Counted from the first letter of the stretch, positions 10,470-19,623 are shown. The stretch: DNA of 64,000 bases from Hyphomicrobium_A sp963776675 (GCA_963776675.1 CAVZNR010000042.1:75524-139523); one strand, 5' to 3'. Numbers and translations: made by a program. Notes: generated by a model from the letters alone, not told the origin.

Positions 10470-10705
10470 GAAATCCCGCGTGCGGCCTCCAAGGGTGCCG
10501 GGCGGCGTCTCATGCGATTTGCTTGAGATGGCGCGGGTTATAGCGGCCGGTCGGGGGCTTGGCAATCGTCCCCGGGGCGCCCTGGAGCACCCCCGGCCGC
10601 TGGCGGGGCCCCTGCCCGAGGGGTGCTGCAACCGTTTGACATACCGGCGTTTCCTTAGCTCATATGGCGTCCAAAGCCTGCGGGTAGAGGCGAAAGCGAG
10701 AAAGC

Positions 10706-11119
10706 ATGGTTCGCAAGGGTGGAAAGCGCCGGCCGGCGCCTGAGCAAGACAAGATGATCGACGAGGCCCTGCGCGGGGCGGCGCGGCCGGTGTCGGCGTA
10801 CGAGCTGATCGACGAGCTGCGTGAGAAGGCCACGCTGGCGCCGCAGACCGTTTACCGCTCGCTCGACCGGCTCATCGCCGACGGCCGCGCGCACCGGCTG
10901 GAATCGCTCAATGCCTTCGTCGCCTGCCGCCACCCGAGCCACGAGGGCGCCGCCGTCTTTGCCATTTGCAACGATTGCGGCACCGTCACCGAGTTCGACG
11001 AGCCCGACGCCATCGCGCGGCTGGGCGCGTGGGCCAAGAAGGCCAAGTTCGCCGTCGATCGCATGACGCTGGAGCTACGCGGTCGCTGCCGCGCGTGCAC
11101 GGCGCGGCCCATGTCCTGA
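10706..11119 (+). CDS. zur: Fur family regulator, Zur-like
   Basis: A 137-residue Fur-family repressor. The winged helix occupies about residues 12-66 (LAPQTVYRSLDRLIADGRAH is the recognition region). The structural zinc site is Cys88/Cys91 (CNDC) with Cys128/Cys131 (CRAC). FVACRHPSHE carries Cys74, His76 and His79, a pattern found in the regulatory site of Zur rather than Fur. The next gene encodes a ZnuD-like receptor with a Zur/Fur-like palindrome before it, which supports zinc over iron as effector. A GC-rich hairpin follows. Confidence 0.8.
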   Translation: MVRKGGKRRPAPEQDKMIDEALRGAARPVSAYELIDELREKATLAPQTVYRSLDRLIADGRAHRLESLNAFVACRHPSHEGAAVFAICNDCGTVTEFDEPDAIARLGAWAKKAKFAVDRMTLELRGRCRACTARPMS

Positions 11120-11147
11120 TCCGTCGTTTCGGCACAGCAAAACCGTC

Positions 11148-11174
11148 TGCCCCCGCGCTGTGACGCTGGGGGCA
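11148..11174 (+). terminator. Hairpin after the Zur-like gene
   Basis: TGCCCCCGCG-ctgtga-CGCtGGGGGCA forms a long stem 29 bases after the Zur-like stop. There is no T-tract, so it is a weak intrinsic terminator at best. Confidence 0.4.
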
Positions 11175-11255
11175 CAAGCCCCGTGCAACCGAGCGTTTGT
11201 CGCCCTCGAACGCCGCCATTGCGGTTGAAGGGCGGAGCGCTCTTGGCTACAGAAC

Positions 11256-11271
11256 GGATAGTATAACATCC
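11256..11271 (+). promoter_or_regulatory. Zur/Fur-like palindrome before znuD-like gene
   Basis: GGATAGTATAACATCC has dyad symmetry at 12 of 16 positions with a TATA centre. It is AT-rich in a GC-rich background and lies 25 bases before the receptor start. The half-site resembles the GTTATA/TATAAC core of alphaproteobacterial Zur boxes. Assignment rests on similarity by eye and on the neighbouring genes. Confidence 0.45.
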
Positions 11272-11296
11272 GGTCTAGTAAAGTACAGGGGCGTAC

Positions 11297-13495
11297 ATGT
11301 CAGTTCGCGTATGCGTTGCCGCGGCGGCGGCCAGTGGTGTTCTCGCGGCCGGCCCGGCGTGGGGCCAATCCTCTGCAGACGTGGTCGAGCTTCCAGAAGT
11401 GGTGGTCACGACCGCGAGCCCGGTCGCAAAGCCGGCCAAAAAGAAACGGACGGCCAAAGCGGCGTCTGCGGGGCCGTCTGTGGCCGCGAGCCAGGCGGCC
11501 CCTGTCTCCGCAACGACGCCGGCGCTGCTGCAGCTGCCCGGCGGCATCGTCGCCGATCAGGCCTTCGTACCGGTGACCGTGACCACGGCGCGCGAGCTCG
11601 AGGCCACTGGCGGCGCCACGCTCACCGACACGCTCATGAGCAAGCCCGGCATCACCGGCTCGACGTTCGCCGCCGGCGCCAACCGGCCGATCATCCGCGG
11701 CCTCGACACCTATCGTGTCCGCATCCAGGAGGACGGCGTGGCGGTGCACGACGTGTCCAACCTGTCGGAAGATCACGCGATCCCCATCGATCCGTTCTCG
11801 GCGGAGCAGGTGGAGGTCGTGCGCGGCCCGGCAACGTTGCGCTACGGCAGCCAGGCGATCGGCGGCGTCGTGAATGCCACCAACAGCCGCATCCCGGAGT
11901 TCGTGCCCCCGCACGGCATCAGCGCCGAGATCGTCGGCGGTATGACCTCGGTCGACGACGGCCGCGACGGTGCCTTTCAGGTGACGGCGGGATCGCAAGG
12001 TTTCGCGCTGCATGCCGACGGCTTCAAACGGCGGGCCGAGGATTACGACACGCCGCAGGGCGTTCAATACAACTCGTTCGTCGAGAGCGACGGCGGTGCG
12101 CTCGGCGGCTCGCTGATCGGGAGCGACGGCTACATCGGCGTCTCTTACGCGCGCTTTGCCAGCCTTTACGGCATCCCCGGCGCGGAAGCTGAGGACGAGC
12201 GCGGACGCATCGACCTGGCGCAGGACAAGCTCCTGTCGAAGGGCGAGTGGCGGCCGAAGGCCAACGGCATCGAGGCCATCCGCTATTGGTTCGGATGGAG
12301 CGACTACGCCCACAACGAGCTCGACTTCAATGGGAGCGGCTTCGAGGTCGGCTCGCGCTTCGTCAATCGTGAGACGGAAGGACGCGTCGAGGTCCAGCAC
12401 CAGCCGCTCATGACCGATCTTGGTCAGCTCAGTGGCGCGGTCGGTGTGCAGGTGGGGCATCGCCACATCGCGGGTGAAAGCTTCGAAGGCGACGCTCTGC
12501 TCGATCCGGCGCGCACGGAGATGGTCGCGGGCTTTCTCTTCGAGGAGCTGCAGGCGACGCGGAACCTGCGCGTGCAGGCAGCCGCCCGCTACGAGCAGTC
12601 GGACGTGTCGGGAACGGGGCTCGATCTCACCGGACCCGCCGCGGCGCTCGTCAACAGGGACCGGATTTTCGGGCCGAAGTCGGCGAGCCTTGGCCTGCTC
12701 TACGATCTGCCGCTCGATATTGTTGCGCGGGTCAGCGGCCAGTATGTCGAGCGCGCGCCCGATGCGGCCGAGCTGTTCTCCAAGGGCGCGCACGATGCGA
12801 CGGGAACGTTCGAGATCGGCAATCCCGGCCTCAAGAAGGAACGCGCCCGCACCGTGGAGCTTGGGTTCAAGAAGGCGACGGGGGAGACGCGCTTCGATGC
12901 CTCGGCCTATTACACGGACTTCGGCGGCTTCATCTTCAAGGACCTGACCGGGCTCACCTGCGATGCCACCTTCGATTCTTGCGAGGGCCAGGCTCCCGGC
13001 GGTGGCGGCGATCTCGATCAGCTCGTGTTCGGTCAGAAGGACGCGACCTTCTACGGCGCCGAGCTCGTGGTGCAGCAGGACGTGGCGGCGATCTACAAGG
13101 GTATCTGGGGCGTGGAGGCGCAGTACGACTTCGTGCACGCCACGTTCGACGACGGCGGCTACGTTCCGCGCATTCCCCCGCACCGGCTGGGGGGCGGCCT
13201 CTACTACCACGATGCAAACTGGATCGCGCGCGCGGGCCTGTTGCACGCCTTCCGCCAGGACCAGATTGCCGCCAACGAGACGCCGACCTCAAGCTACACG
13301 CTGCTCAACGCCGAGCTGAGCTACACGTTCAAGGCAGAGGCGACCCACGAAGGCCTGACGCCGGTGACCACCATTGGCCTCAAGGGCTCAAACCTGCTCG
13401 ACGACGACGTGCGCAACTCAGCCTCCTTCAAGAAGGACGAGATCCTGCTGCCGGGCGCCAGCGTGCGCCTGTTCGGAACGGTGAAGCTCAATTGA
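11297..13495 (+). CDS. znuD: TonB-dependent receptor, ZnuD-like (zinc uptake)
   Basis: A 732-residue outer-membrane receptor. Residues 1-24 are a signal peptide ending GPAWGQ. An Ala/Lys-rich stretch (about 40-85) precedes the plug, which contains RPIIRGLDTYRVRIQEDGVA and VRGPATLRYGSQAIGGVVNA, the latter very close to the ZnuD plug signature. The rest is a beta-barrel ending in a terminal strand ASVRLFGTVKLN. ZnuD imports zinc (and in some species haem) across the outer membrane using TonB. No His-rich loop like that of Neisseria ZnuD is obvious. The adjacent Zur-like gene and palindrome support zinc-repressed expression. Confidence 0.82.
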   Translation: MSVRVCVAAAAASGVLAAGPAWGQSSADVVELPEVVVTTASPVAKPAKKKRTAKAASAGPSVAASQAAPVSATTPALLQLPGGIVADQAFVPVTVTTARELEATGGATLTDTLMSKPGITGSTFAAGANRPIIRGLDTYRVRIQEDGVAVHDVSNLSEDHAIPIDPFSAEQVEVVRGPATLRYGSQAIGGVVNATNSRIPEFVPPHGISAEIVGGMTSVDDGRDGAFQVTAGSQGFALHADGFKRRAEDYDTPQGVQYNSFVESDGGALGGSLIGSDGYIGVSYARFASLYGIPGAEAEDERGRIDLAQDKLLSKGEWRPKANGIEAIRYWFGWSDYAHNELDFNGSGFEVGSRFVNRETEGRVEVQHQPLMTDLGQLSGAVGVQVGHRHIAGESFEGDALLDPARTEMVAGFLFEELQATRNLRVQAAARYEQSDVSGTGLDLTGPAAALVNRDRIFGPKSASLGLLYDLPLDIVARVSGQYVERAPDAAELFSKGAHDATGTFEIGNPGLKKERARTVELGFKKATGETRFDASAYYTDFGGFIFKDLTGLTCDATFDSCEGQAPGGGGDLDQLVFGQKDATFYGAELVVQQDVAAIYKGIWGVEAQYDFVHATFDDGGYVPRIPPHRLGGGLYYHDANWIARAGLLHAFRQDQIAANETPTSSYTLLNAELSYTFKAEATHEGLTPVTTIGLKGSNLLDDDVRNSASFKKDEILLPGASVRLFGTVKLN

Positions 13496-13497
13496 GG

Positions 13498-13715
13498 TCG
13501 CCTCACCCCTCACCCGGCTGTCGCGCTGGCGCGCGTCCAGCCGACCTCTCCCCCTGGGAGAGGTGTCATCGCGGCGCGGTCCGCTACGCCGCGAATCCCT
13601 GTTGGAGACCGTTGGAGAGGTGTCCGTGCAGCTCTCTCCGGCGCGTCACGACCTCTCCCTGTGGGAGAGGTCGGCCCGCAATGCGAAAGCATGCGGGCCG
13701 GGTGAGGGGTTACAG
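13498..13715 (+). repeat. REP-like intergenic palindromic cluster
   Basis: The interval between the receptor gene and prs holds a mosaic of inverted repeats: CCCCTCACCCGGC near the left end matches GCCGGGTGAGGGG at the right end, and two internal copies of GACCTCTCCC...GGGAGAGGT lie between. This is the family of GC-rich repeats scattered between genes in many Hyphomicrobiales. It lies between convergent genes and may serve as a bidirectional terminator. Confidence 0.7.
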
Positions 13716-13766
13716 GGCTCAAGTGCCGGCTCGGGGAGCCAAAGCGGGTTCCGCCGGCCTAGCGTC

Positions 13767-14744
13767 TTAGTAGAACAGGCTCGAGACGCTTTCCTCGCGC
13801 GCGGTGCGCAGGATCGCCTCGCCGATCAGCGGCGCAATCGAAAGCACGCGGATGTTCTTGGCCGCCTGCACCGCCGCCGTCGGCTGGATGGAGTCGGTGA
13901 TCACCAGCGACTTGAGCTTGGAGTTCTGGATGCGGCTGACCGCGCCGCCCGACAGGACGCCGTGGGTGATGTAGGCCATGACCTCCACCGCGCCATGCTT
14001 CAGAAGCGCCTCGGCGGCATTGACCAGCGTGCCGCCGGAATCGACGATGTCGTCGATCAGAATGCAGCGCTTGCCCTCGACCTCGCCGATGACGTGCATG
14101 ACCTCGGACTCGCCGGGGCGCTCGCGCCGCTTGTCGCAGATGGCGATGGGGGCCTCGATGCGCTTGGCCAGCGCGCGGGCGCGTACGACGCCGCCGACGT
14201 CGGGCGAGACGACCATCAGGTTGTTGCCCTTGTAGTGCTCCTGGATGTCGCGGACCATGACCGGCGCGGCGAACAGGTTGTCGGTCGGGATGTCGAAGAA
14301 GCCCTGGATCTGCCCGGCGTGCAGATCGAGCGTCATCACGCGGTTGGCGCCGGCGCGCTCGATCAGGTTGGCGACGAGCTTGGCCGTGATGGGCGTGCGG
14401 GGTCCGGGCTTGCGATCCTGGCGCGCGTATCCGTAGTAGGGAACGACGGCGGTGATGCGTGCTGCCGACGCTCGCTTCAGGGCGTCGATCAGGATCAACA
14501 GCTCCATCAGGTTGTCGTTGGCCGGAAACGAGATGGACTGCATGACGAAGACGTCCTGCCCACGCACGTTCTCCTGGATCTCGACGAAGATCTCCATGTC
14601 GGCGAAACGCTTCACCTGCCCCTTGGTCGATGAGACCTTGAGGTAGGCGCAGATCGCCTCCGCGAGTGGCCGATTGCTGTTGCCGGCCACGAGCTTCATG
14701 GACAACTGACCGCGGCCGTCTCCGGTACGGGCATCGAAAGGCAT
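13767..14744 (-). CDS. prs: Ribose-phosphate pyrophosphokinase
   Basis: Makes PRPP from ribose 5-phosphate and ATP for nucleotide, His and Trp synthesis. Diagnostic motifs are ADMEIFVEIQENVRGQDVF, VVPYYGYARQDRK, DLHAGQIQGFFD and the PRPP loop LIDDIVDSGGTL. From the ATG at 14744, which has GGAGG six bases upstream, it has 325 residues, about 15 more than usual. The internal ATG at 14699 would give the standard 310 but has no ribosome binding site, so I keep the long form. Normally prs lies directly before rplY in this order; here the zinc module lies between. Confidence 0.93.
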   Translation of the reverse strand: MPFDARTGDGRGQLSMKLVAGNSNRPLAEAICAYLKVSSTKGQVKRFADMEIFVEIQENVRGQDVFVMQSISFPANDNLMELLILIDALKRASAARITAVVPYYGYARQDRKPGPRTPITAKLVANLIERAGANRVMTLDLHAGQIQGFFDIPTDNLFAAPVMVRDIQEHYKGNNLMVVSPDVGGVVRARALAKRIEAPIAICDKRRERPGESEVMHVIGEVEGKRCILIDDIVDSGGTLVNAAEALLKHGAVEVMAYITHGVLSGGAVSRIQNSKLKSLVITDSIQPTAAVQAAKNIRVLSIAPLIGEAILRTAREESVSSLFY

Positions 14745-14784
14745 GGCACGCCTCCACGGCCGTTCGTCGCGCGCTTCCTAGCAA

Positions 14785-14816
14785 GAGGGCCCGCGCCTGT
14801 AAACGGCGGGGCCCTC
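14785..14816 (-). terminator. Hairpin between lipoprotein gene and prs
   Basis: Perfect 8-bp arms GAGGGCCC and GGGCCCTC with a 16-base loop lie downstream of the lipoprotein gene. It is preceded and followed by short T/A runs (ATTTTG on the plus strand). It likely ends the lipoprotein transcript before prs. Confidence 0.45.
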
Positions 14817-14888
14817 ATTTTGCCGTCGGGACTGACTTTGCCGCCGGAAGGTTGACACACCGTGACCGGCGGGCGGATCAGGCCTCAG

Positions 14889-15932
14889 TTAATTGGCACT
14901 TGTCTGCGTAGGCTGCGGGAGCAGCTTCAGGATGCCCTGAGCGGCTGCAGCGGCGGCGGCATCGGCCGTCTTGCCCCAGGCGCCGTCGAGCGAGCCCTGC
15001 GGCACTTCGTTCTTCTGCGAGACGGTTCCAAGCTTCTTGCCGGACGGATCGGAGACGCTCCAATCGATGGTGATCGGCTGCTTGCCGTCCGCGCCGGCAC
15101 CGAGCGCAACCTTGCCTTCGACCGTGTAGGTCTGCGGCGAGGGTGAATCCGCCAGGGCTACGCCGCTGCGGGCCAGCTCGCGCTGGATCGCGGCTCGCAG
15201 CGAAGAGCTGCCGTCGCCGGGTGCACCGGTGACGCTCGGCACGCGGGCCTTGAGGGCGCCGACATGGCCGATGCTGCCCGTCGTAGTGCTGGGTGGCGCC
15301 GCCGAAGGAGGCTGCTGCGGCGTCGTCAGAGCCGCTTGCGTCGGCGGTGGCGTCGGCTGCGTCACCGCAGCTGTCTGCACGAGGCCGGGCGAAGCGCTCG
15401 CAACGGCCGGGCTCGAATGCGCCGGCAGCCACGAGGCGAGCGACGCCACGGTCTTGTTGGCGATCGCGTCGATCACCGGTGGCGTCACCGCGGCCCAGGG
15501 ATCCGAGCCGGTTGCCGCCTTCGCGGTCTCCTCGCCGCTGACGCGGTGGACGCCCTTCCCCGAGGCGTCCGTCACGTCCCAGATGTAGGAGATCTTTGCC
15601 TTCTGCCCCTTCTTCTCAAGCGAGGACACGACATAACCTCTGAGCGTGTACTCGGCCTGATCGGTCGGAGACTTGGCGACGCGAATGTTCTGGCGCTCGA
15701 TGTCCGCAGTGAGCTTTGCTTGAAGCTCCTTGGACACGCTCTCGGGCGGCCCGATGACGGGCGCGATCGCGAGCTGCGCAGGTTGCGTGGACACCGCCGC
15801 AGCAGGCAGCGGGTTGGCGACAGACGCCGTGGGCGTGTCGCTCGATGAGCCGAATAAGGACGTAGCAGTTTCGCAGCCACCCAATCCGATAGCCAGCCAG
15901 CCTGCGCAGATCGCTATCGTGATTGGTTTCAT
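14889..15932 (-). CDS. Lipoprotein with two tandem homologous domains
   Basis: A 347-residue protein. The start at 15932 opens a lipoprotein signal peptide, KPITIAICAGWLAIGLGGC, with lipobox LGGC and Cys20. The mature protein holds two related domains of about 100 residues separated by a Pro/Thr-rich linker. Both show the order short helix, IRVAKSP or VALADSP, YTLRGYV or YTVEGKV, ISYIWDVTDASGK or ITIDWSVSDPSGK, then an acidic/Ala helix. The open frame continues upstream to 16388 but that part is antisense to pgeF. Function is unknown; it is probably an envelope lipoprotein. Confidence 0.7.
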   Translation of the reverse strand: MKPITIAICAGWLAIGLGGCETATSLFGSSSDTPTASVANPLPAAAVSTQPAQLAIAPVIGPPESVSKELQAKLTADIERQNIRVAKSPTDQAEYTLRGYVVSSLEKKGQKAKISYIWDVTDASGKGVHRVSGEETAKAATGSDPWAAVTPPVIDAIANKTVASLASWLPAHSSPAVASASPGLVQTAAVTQPTPPPTQAALTTPQQPPSAAPPSTTTGSIGHVGALKARVPSVTGAPGDGSSSLRAAIQRELARSGVALADSPSPQTYTVEGKVALGAGADGKQPITIDWSVSDPSGKKLGTVSQKNEVPQGSLDGAWGKTADAAAAAAAQGILKLLPQPTQTSAN

Positions 15933-16170
15933 TTTTTGCCTAGCCGCAGCAGCATCAAAGGTCGTCACGGCGACGCTCCCCCGTTGAGTCCCGCTGTATC
16001 TTCCGGCGGCCGGCGTACGAACCTTGCGGCCTTCAAACTCCTCAATGACCGGTACCTCACTGGAATCGTCTAACCAGTCATTTCCGCCGCGTCCAGATCG
16101 AATCCGACCGATCTTGCTCCCGACTGAAGATCGCCAAGAGAAAGACCGGACAAGCTTGTGGATTGTGCAA

Positions 16171-16944
16171 TTAGGCCACGACGATGGCGGAGATTTGGCG
16201 GCCGTAATCGGCCTCTGAGCGGTGTTGAGAGCGTCTGAAGCTATAGAAAAACGATTCGTTTGCGTACGTGCAGGGGCTGTGACGCTCGATGCGACCCACA
16301 TTTGCCGCCAATAGACGGCTTTCCACGTAGCCCGGCAGGTCGAAGTGGGGCCGGGCACCCGCCTGGGCACGGGCAAAGAAACGTGCATTGCCGGGACAGG
16401 CTTTGACGAGATCGGTCTCGAATTCAGGGCTCACCTCATAGGATTCTTGGTTAATGGCCGGCCCGATGGCCGCGCGAATGTTGCGGCGCGAGGCCCCCTG
16501 CCGTTCCATTTCGGCGATGGCCGCCTCGAGGATGCCGGCCACGGCACCGCGCCAGCCTGCGTGTGCGGCAGCTACAACGCGCGCATCCGCATCGGCGAAC
16601 AGCACCGGCGCGCAGTCGGCGGTGAGCACACCAACGGCGAGCCCCGGCGTGTGCGTGACGACGGCATCGGCCTTGGGGCGATCGTCCGTTGGCACGGGGC
16701 CATCGATGTGGAGCGCGGTGGCGCCGTGCACTTGATAGAGCGTGACGACGTCTGCATGGGCCGCACCGAGGTGCTCGGCAACGCGTGTGCGGTTCGCCAC
16801 CACGTGGCCCGGATCGTCATTGGAGCCCGGTCCGCAATTCAGCCCGGCATAGATGCCTTGCGAGACGCCGCCCGCGCGCGTGAAGAAGCCATGGCGAATG
16901 CCCGACAGCTCCGCAAGGCAAGGCGCTCGTATGGTTTCGACCAT
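16171..16944 (-). CDS. pgeF: Polyphenol oxidase family/peptidoglycan editing factor PgeF
   Basis: YfiH/PgeF (DUF152) proteins remove mis-incorporated residues from cytosolic peptidoglycan precursors; older annotation calls them laccase-like. The conserved metal or active-site motifs are present: VHG in LYQVHGATALH, TADCAPV, AAHAGWRG and a C-terminal SPCTYAN. I use the ATG at 16944 (about 257 residues); a TTG at 16974 would add ten residues. It follows the MidA-like gene by 57 bases and is third in the lgt operon, the usual order in Hyphomicrobiales. Confidence 0.85.
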   Translation of the reverse strand: MVETIRAPCLAELSGIRHGFFTRAGGVSQGIYAGLNCGPGSNDDPGHVVANRTRVAEHLGAAHADVVTLYQVHGATALHIDGPVPTDDRPKADAVVTHTPGLAVGVLTADCAPVLFADADARVVAAAHAGWRGAVAGILEAAIAEMERQGASRRNIRAAIGPAINQESYEVSPEFETDLVKACPGNARFFARAQAGARPHFDLPGYVESRLLAANVGRIERHSPCTYANESFFYSFRRSQHRSEADYGRQISAIVVA

Positions 16945-17001
16945 GCAGCGACCACTAAGGCGCGTCTCGCGCAATGTCCACCTTGCGGCCTGCAGCTCGC
17001 G

Positions 17002-18079
17002 CTAAAAGCCGGGCAGCGCTGCAAGGCCCGCGCTCCTGACGCCGAGCGCGTGAAAGCGCGTCCCCATGCCCGCGGGCGCCATCAAGCGCGACACGTCGCT
17101 TTCGATGCGTGCAGCCTGCGCGGGGTTGGCGGCCATGAGGCGCGAGGCGCGCTCGGCGATGCCGAGGCGCCCAAGCAACTCCGCCTGCGTCACCGGTCCG
17201 TCGCAGACGAGGCCGGCGTCGGCCATCGCGCCGGCGACGGCAGAGAAATCGACCTGGGCGGTCAGGTCGGCCTCCCCGGGAGCGGCGAGCGGATCGTCAT
17301 AGCGGTGGGCGCGCACGGCTTGCAGGGTGTCTCCCAGGGTGGGCGCGCGGTGGCCGTAGTCGATGAAGAGCGCGGCGAGCGGCGTGCCGAGGGCGGCGAG
17401 GCTCTCCGCCATGGTCGCAAGCGCGGGCGCCGCGCCCTTCAAGTATATCGCCGTCGCGCGCCGTCTCTCCGATCCCCGGCGGGGCATTGGGTGTGGCATC
17501 ACGCGCCCCCTCGACGAAACGAAGCCGGCCCTCCGGGTCGACGTCGACGCAGCGCGGGTGCCACGCCTCGCCGCAGCGGACCCACTGCTCGATCGGCAGC
17601 GTGTCGAGGAACTCATTGGCAATGACGATCGCCGGAGCGCCGCGCTCTATTCCGTGCAGGTCGCTGTGCCACGTCATGGCCACCCCGGTGTCGCCAAGCG
17701 TGGCGCGCTGCTCGCGTTCGAGCGCCGCATTGGTCTCGACGAGATGCACGCGCAGCGCTGCGCGGAACTCGGGCACGGCGCGAACGGCGCGCAACGCGTC
17801 GCGCATCAGCGTGCCGCGTCCCGGGCCCAGCTCGACCAGCCGGCAGTCGGAAGGTGCGCCCATCTGCTGCCACACCACCGCACACCACAGCCCGATCAAC
17901 TCGCCGAACGTCTGGCTGATCTCCGGCGCGGTGATGAAGTCGCCGGCGCGGCCGATGGCGGCGCGCGTGCGGTAGTAGCCGTGCGTGGGATCGAACAGGC
18001 AGGCTTCCATGAAGGCGGCGACGGAGATCGGACCGTCGCGGGCAATGCGTTGGACGAGCTCGTTGGCGAGCGGCGTCAT
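17002..18079 (-). CDS. SAM-dependent methyltransferase, MidA/NDUFAF7 family (apparent frameshift)
   Basis: COG1565 methyltransferases; the eukaryotic homologue NDUFAF7 methylates an Arg of complex I. The N-terminus has AAFMEACLFDPTHGYYRTR and AGDFITAPEISQTFGELIGL, the SAM loop is LVELGPGRGTLMRD, and VIANEFLDTLPIEQW follows, all family hallmarks. The frame breaks near 17435-17446, in a G-run after DGDILE: one extra base moves the continuation APALATMAESLAALGTPLAA into the next frame, ending at 17002. Corrected length is about 358 residues, normal for the family. Its ATG overlaps the lgt stop by four bases. Confidence 0.88.
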
Positions 18080-18927
18080 CGCAACGCGCGGGTGCGTGCG
18101 AGGTAGATGACCACGATGCCGACGATCAGCATGGGGATGGAATAGACGATGCCGGCGGTCAGCGGACCGACGTTGAAGGCATGCGCAAAGTGCGGCTGGC
18201 GGAACAGCTCGCCGGTGGAGCGGGCGAGCGCGTAGCCGACGAGGAAGGTGCCGGTGATGAGGCCGGGCCGCTTCAACGCGCCGAAATGATGCGTCAGCAG
18301 GCGCAGCACGAGGAACAGCACGAGGCCTTCCAGCGTCGCCTCGTAGAGCTGGCTGGGATGGCGCGGCGTCGGCTCGACCTGCGGGTAGTGCACCATCGCC
18401 TCGGGAAACACCATGCCCCACGGCATCGTGGTGGGACGCCCGAACAGCTCGCCGTTGATGAAGTTGGCGATCCGCCCGAAGAACAGCCCGATGGGCACCG
18501 AGGCCGTGCACAGGTCCGCCGTGCTCCACGGGCTGAGCCCGTTGCGGTAGGCAAAGATCCAGATGGCGATGCCGCAGCCGACGAAGGCGCCGTGGAAGGA
18601 CATGCCCCCCTTCCACACCGCGACGATGTCCTGCGGATTGGCGAGGTAGTAGCTCGGCTCATAGAAGAGAACGAAGCCGAGGCGCCCGCCCAGAACCACG
18701 CCGACGGTAATATAGAGCAACAGGTCGTCGACCTTGAGCGGCGCGAACGGCGGCTGGTCGTTGGCCCACAGCCGGGGCTGCTGCAGCAGGCGGCGGATAT
18801 AAAGCCAGCCGAGCAAAAGGCCCGCCAGGTAGGCCAGTCCGTACCACTTGATGGCGATGGGCCCGATCTCGATCGCGACGGGGTCGAAGTTGGGGAAGGG
18901 CAGGGCCAGTACGCTCAGCGGATCCAT
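18076..18927 (-). CDS. lgt: Prolipoprotein diacylglyceryl transferase
   Basis: Lgt transfers diacylglycerol from phosphatidylglycerol to the lipobox Cys of prolipoproteins in the inner membrane. The 283-residue protein has seven predicted helices, the conserved HGAF in KGGMSFHGAFVG, and the family signature GRIANFINGELFGR with its essential Arg and Asn. RHPSQLYEATLEG is also diagnostic. It is first in an operon with the methyltransferase (four-base overlap) and pgeF. Confidence 0.95.
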   Translation of the reverse strand: MDPLSVLALPFPNFDPVAIEIGPIAIKWYGLAYLAGLLLGWLYIRRLLQQPRLWANDQPPFAPLKVDDLLLYITVGVVLGGRLGFVLFYEPSYYLANPQDIVAVWKGGMSFHGAFVGCGIAIWIFAYRNGLSPWSTADLCTASVPIGLFFGRIANFINGELFGRPTTMPWGMVFPEAMVHYPQVEPTPRHPSQLYEATLEGLVLFLVLRLLTHHFGALKRPGLITGTFLVGYALARSTGELFRQPHFAHAFNVGPLTAGIVYSIPMLIVGIVVIYLARTRALR

Positions 18928-19096
18928 GGCGACGCTTTCTGTTCGAGGACTATGGCCTTAGCCCAGGCTTGTGACCGAGATTGCGCGATCGGGCGTGGCA
19001 CGTTTTCGGCACCATTGGCTCCCTGTCAAGGGCGGGCCTTGAATGACCGGGGCTGCGCCGCCATAGTCGCGCGCACCCCCACAGGAGCGATTTTCC

Positions 19097-19363
19097 ATGA
19101 CCCAGACCACCAACCGCTTCCTCGACGACCTCGCCAAGCTCATGACCGACGCCGCCGGCGCCGCCGACGGCGTCAAGCGCGAGGTCACCTCTCTCATGCG
19201 GGCCCAGAGCGAGCGCATCCTGCGCGAGATGGATGTCGTGCAGCGGGAGGAGTTCGAGGCGGTAAAGGCCATGGCGGAGAAGGCGCGGGCCGAGAACGAG
19301 CGACTGGAAGCGCGCATTGCCGCACTCGAGGCGCGGCGCGAAGCAGGCAAGGATGCAACGTAG
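19097..19363 (+). CDS. ubiK: Accessory factor UbiK family protein
   Basis: An 88-residue helical protein of the BMFP/YqiC family. Residues 1-45 (RFLDDLAKLMTDAAGAADGV) form an amphipathic helix and the C-terminal half (VVQREEFEAVKAMAEKARAE followed by heptads) a coiled coil that trimerises. In Escherichia coli UbiK supports late ubiquinone synthesis with UbiJ. The start has AGGAG at a good distance (cacaggagcgattttcc). Confidence 0.85.
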   Translation: MTQTTNRFLDDLAKLMTDAAGAADGVKREVTSLMRAQSERILREMDVVQREEFEAVKAMAEKARAENERLEARIAALEARREAGKDAT

Positions 19364-19623
19364 CGGCGGCGGTCAAGTGCAACGGTGAAGATGTTCACTG
19401 CCGACTTGGCTGCGACCGCATGATCAGCCCGCATTACAAGGATTTGCGCGCACAACGCCCTCTCTTCGTCACTTTGCTCGTGGACAATGGTCACCCTCAC
19501 TTGCGACTCGCACGGCCCTCTGTTTTCGTCGCGCCTGTCGGTCGGTTTTTCGAAAGCCCTGTTGGTATCGCGTAGCAATCCTGAGCTTAAGAGAGAGCCG
19601 CGCGGCATAGAGGGAAACAATAC

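Noticed and set aside
11300..13246. 648-residue open frame on the minus strand
   Set aside because: It lies antisense to the TonB receptor gene and has the Arg/His/Asp-rich composition of a high-GC shadow frame; the plus-strand product has a signal peptide and complete plug motifs.
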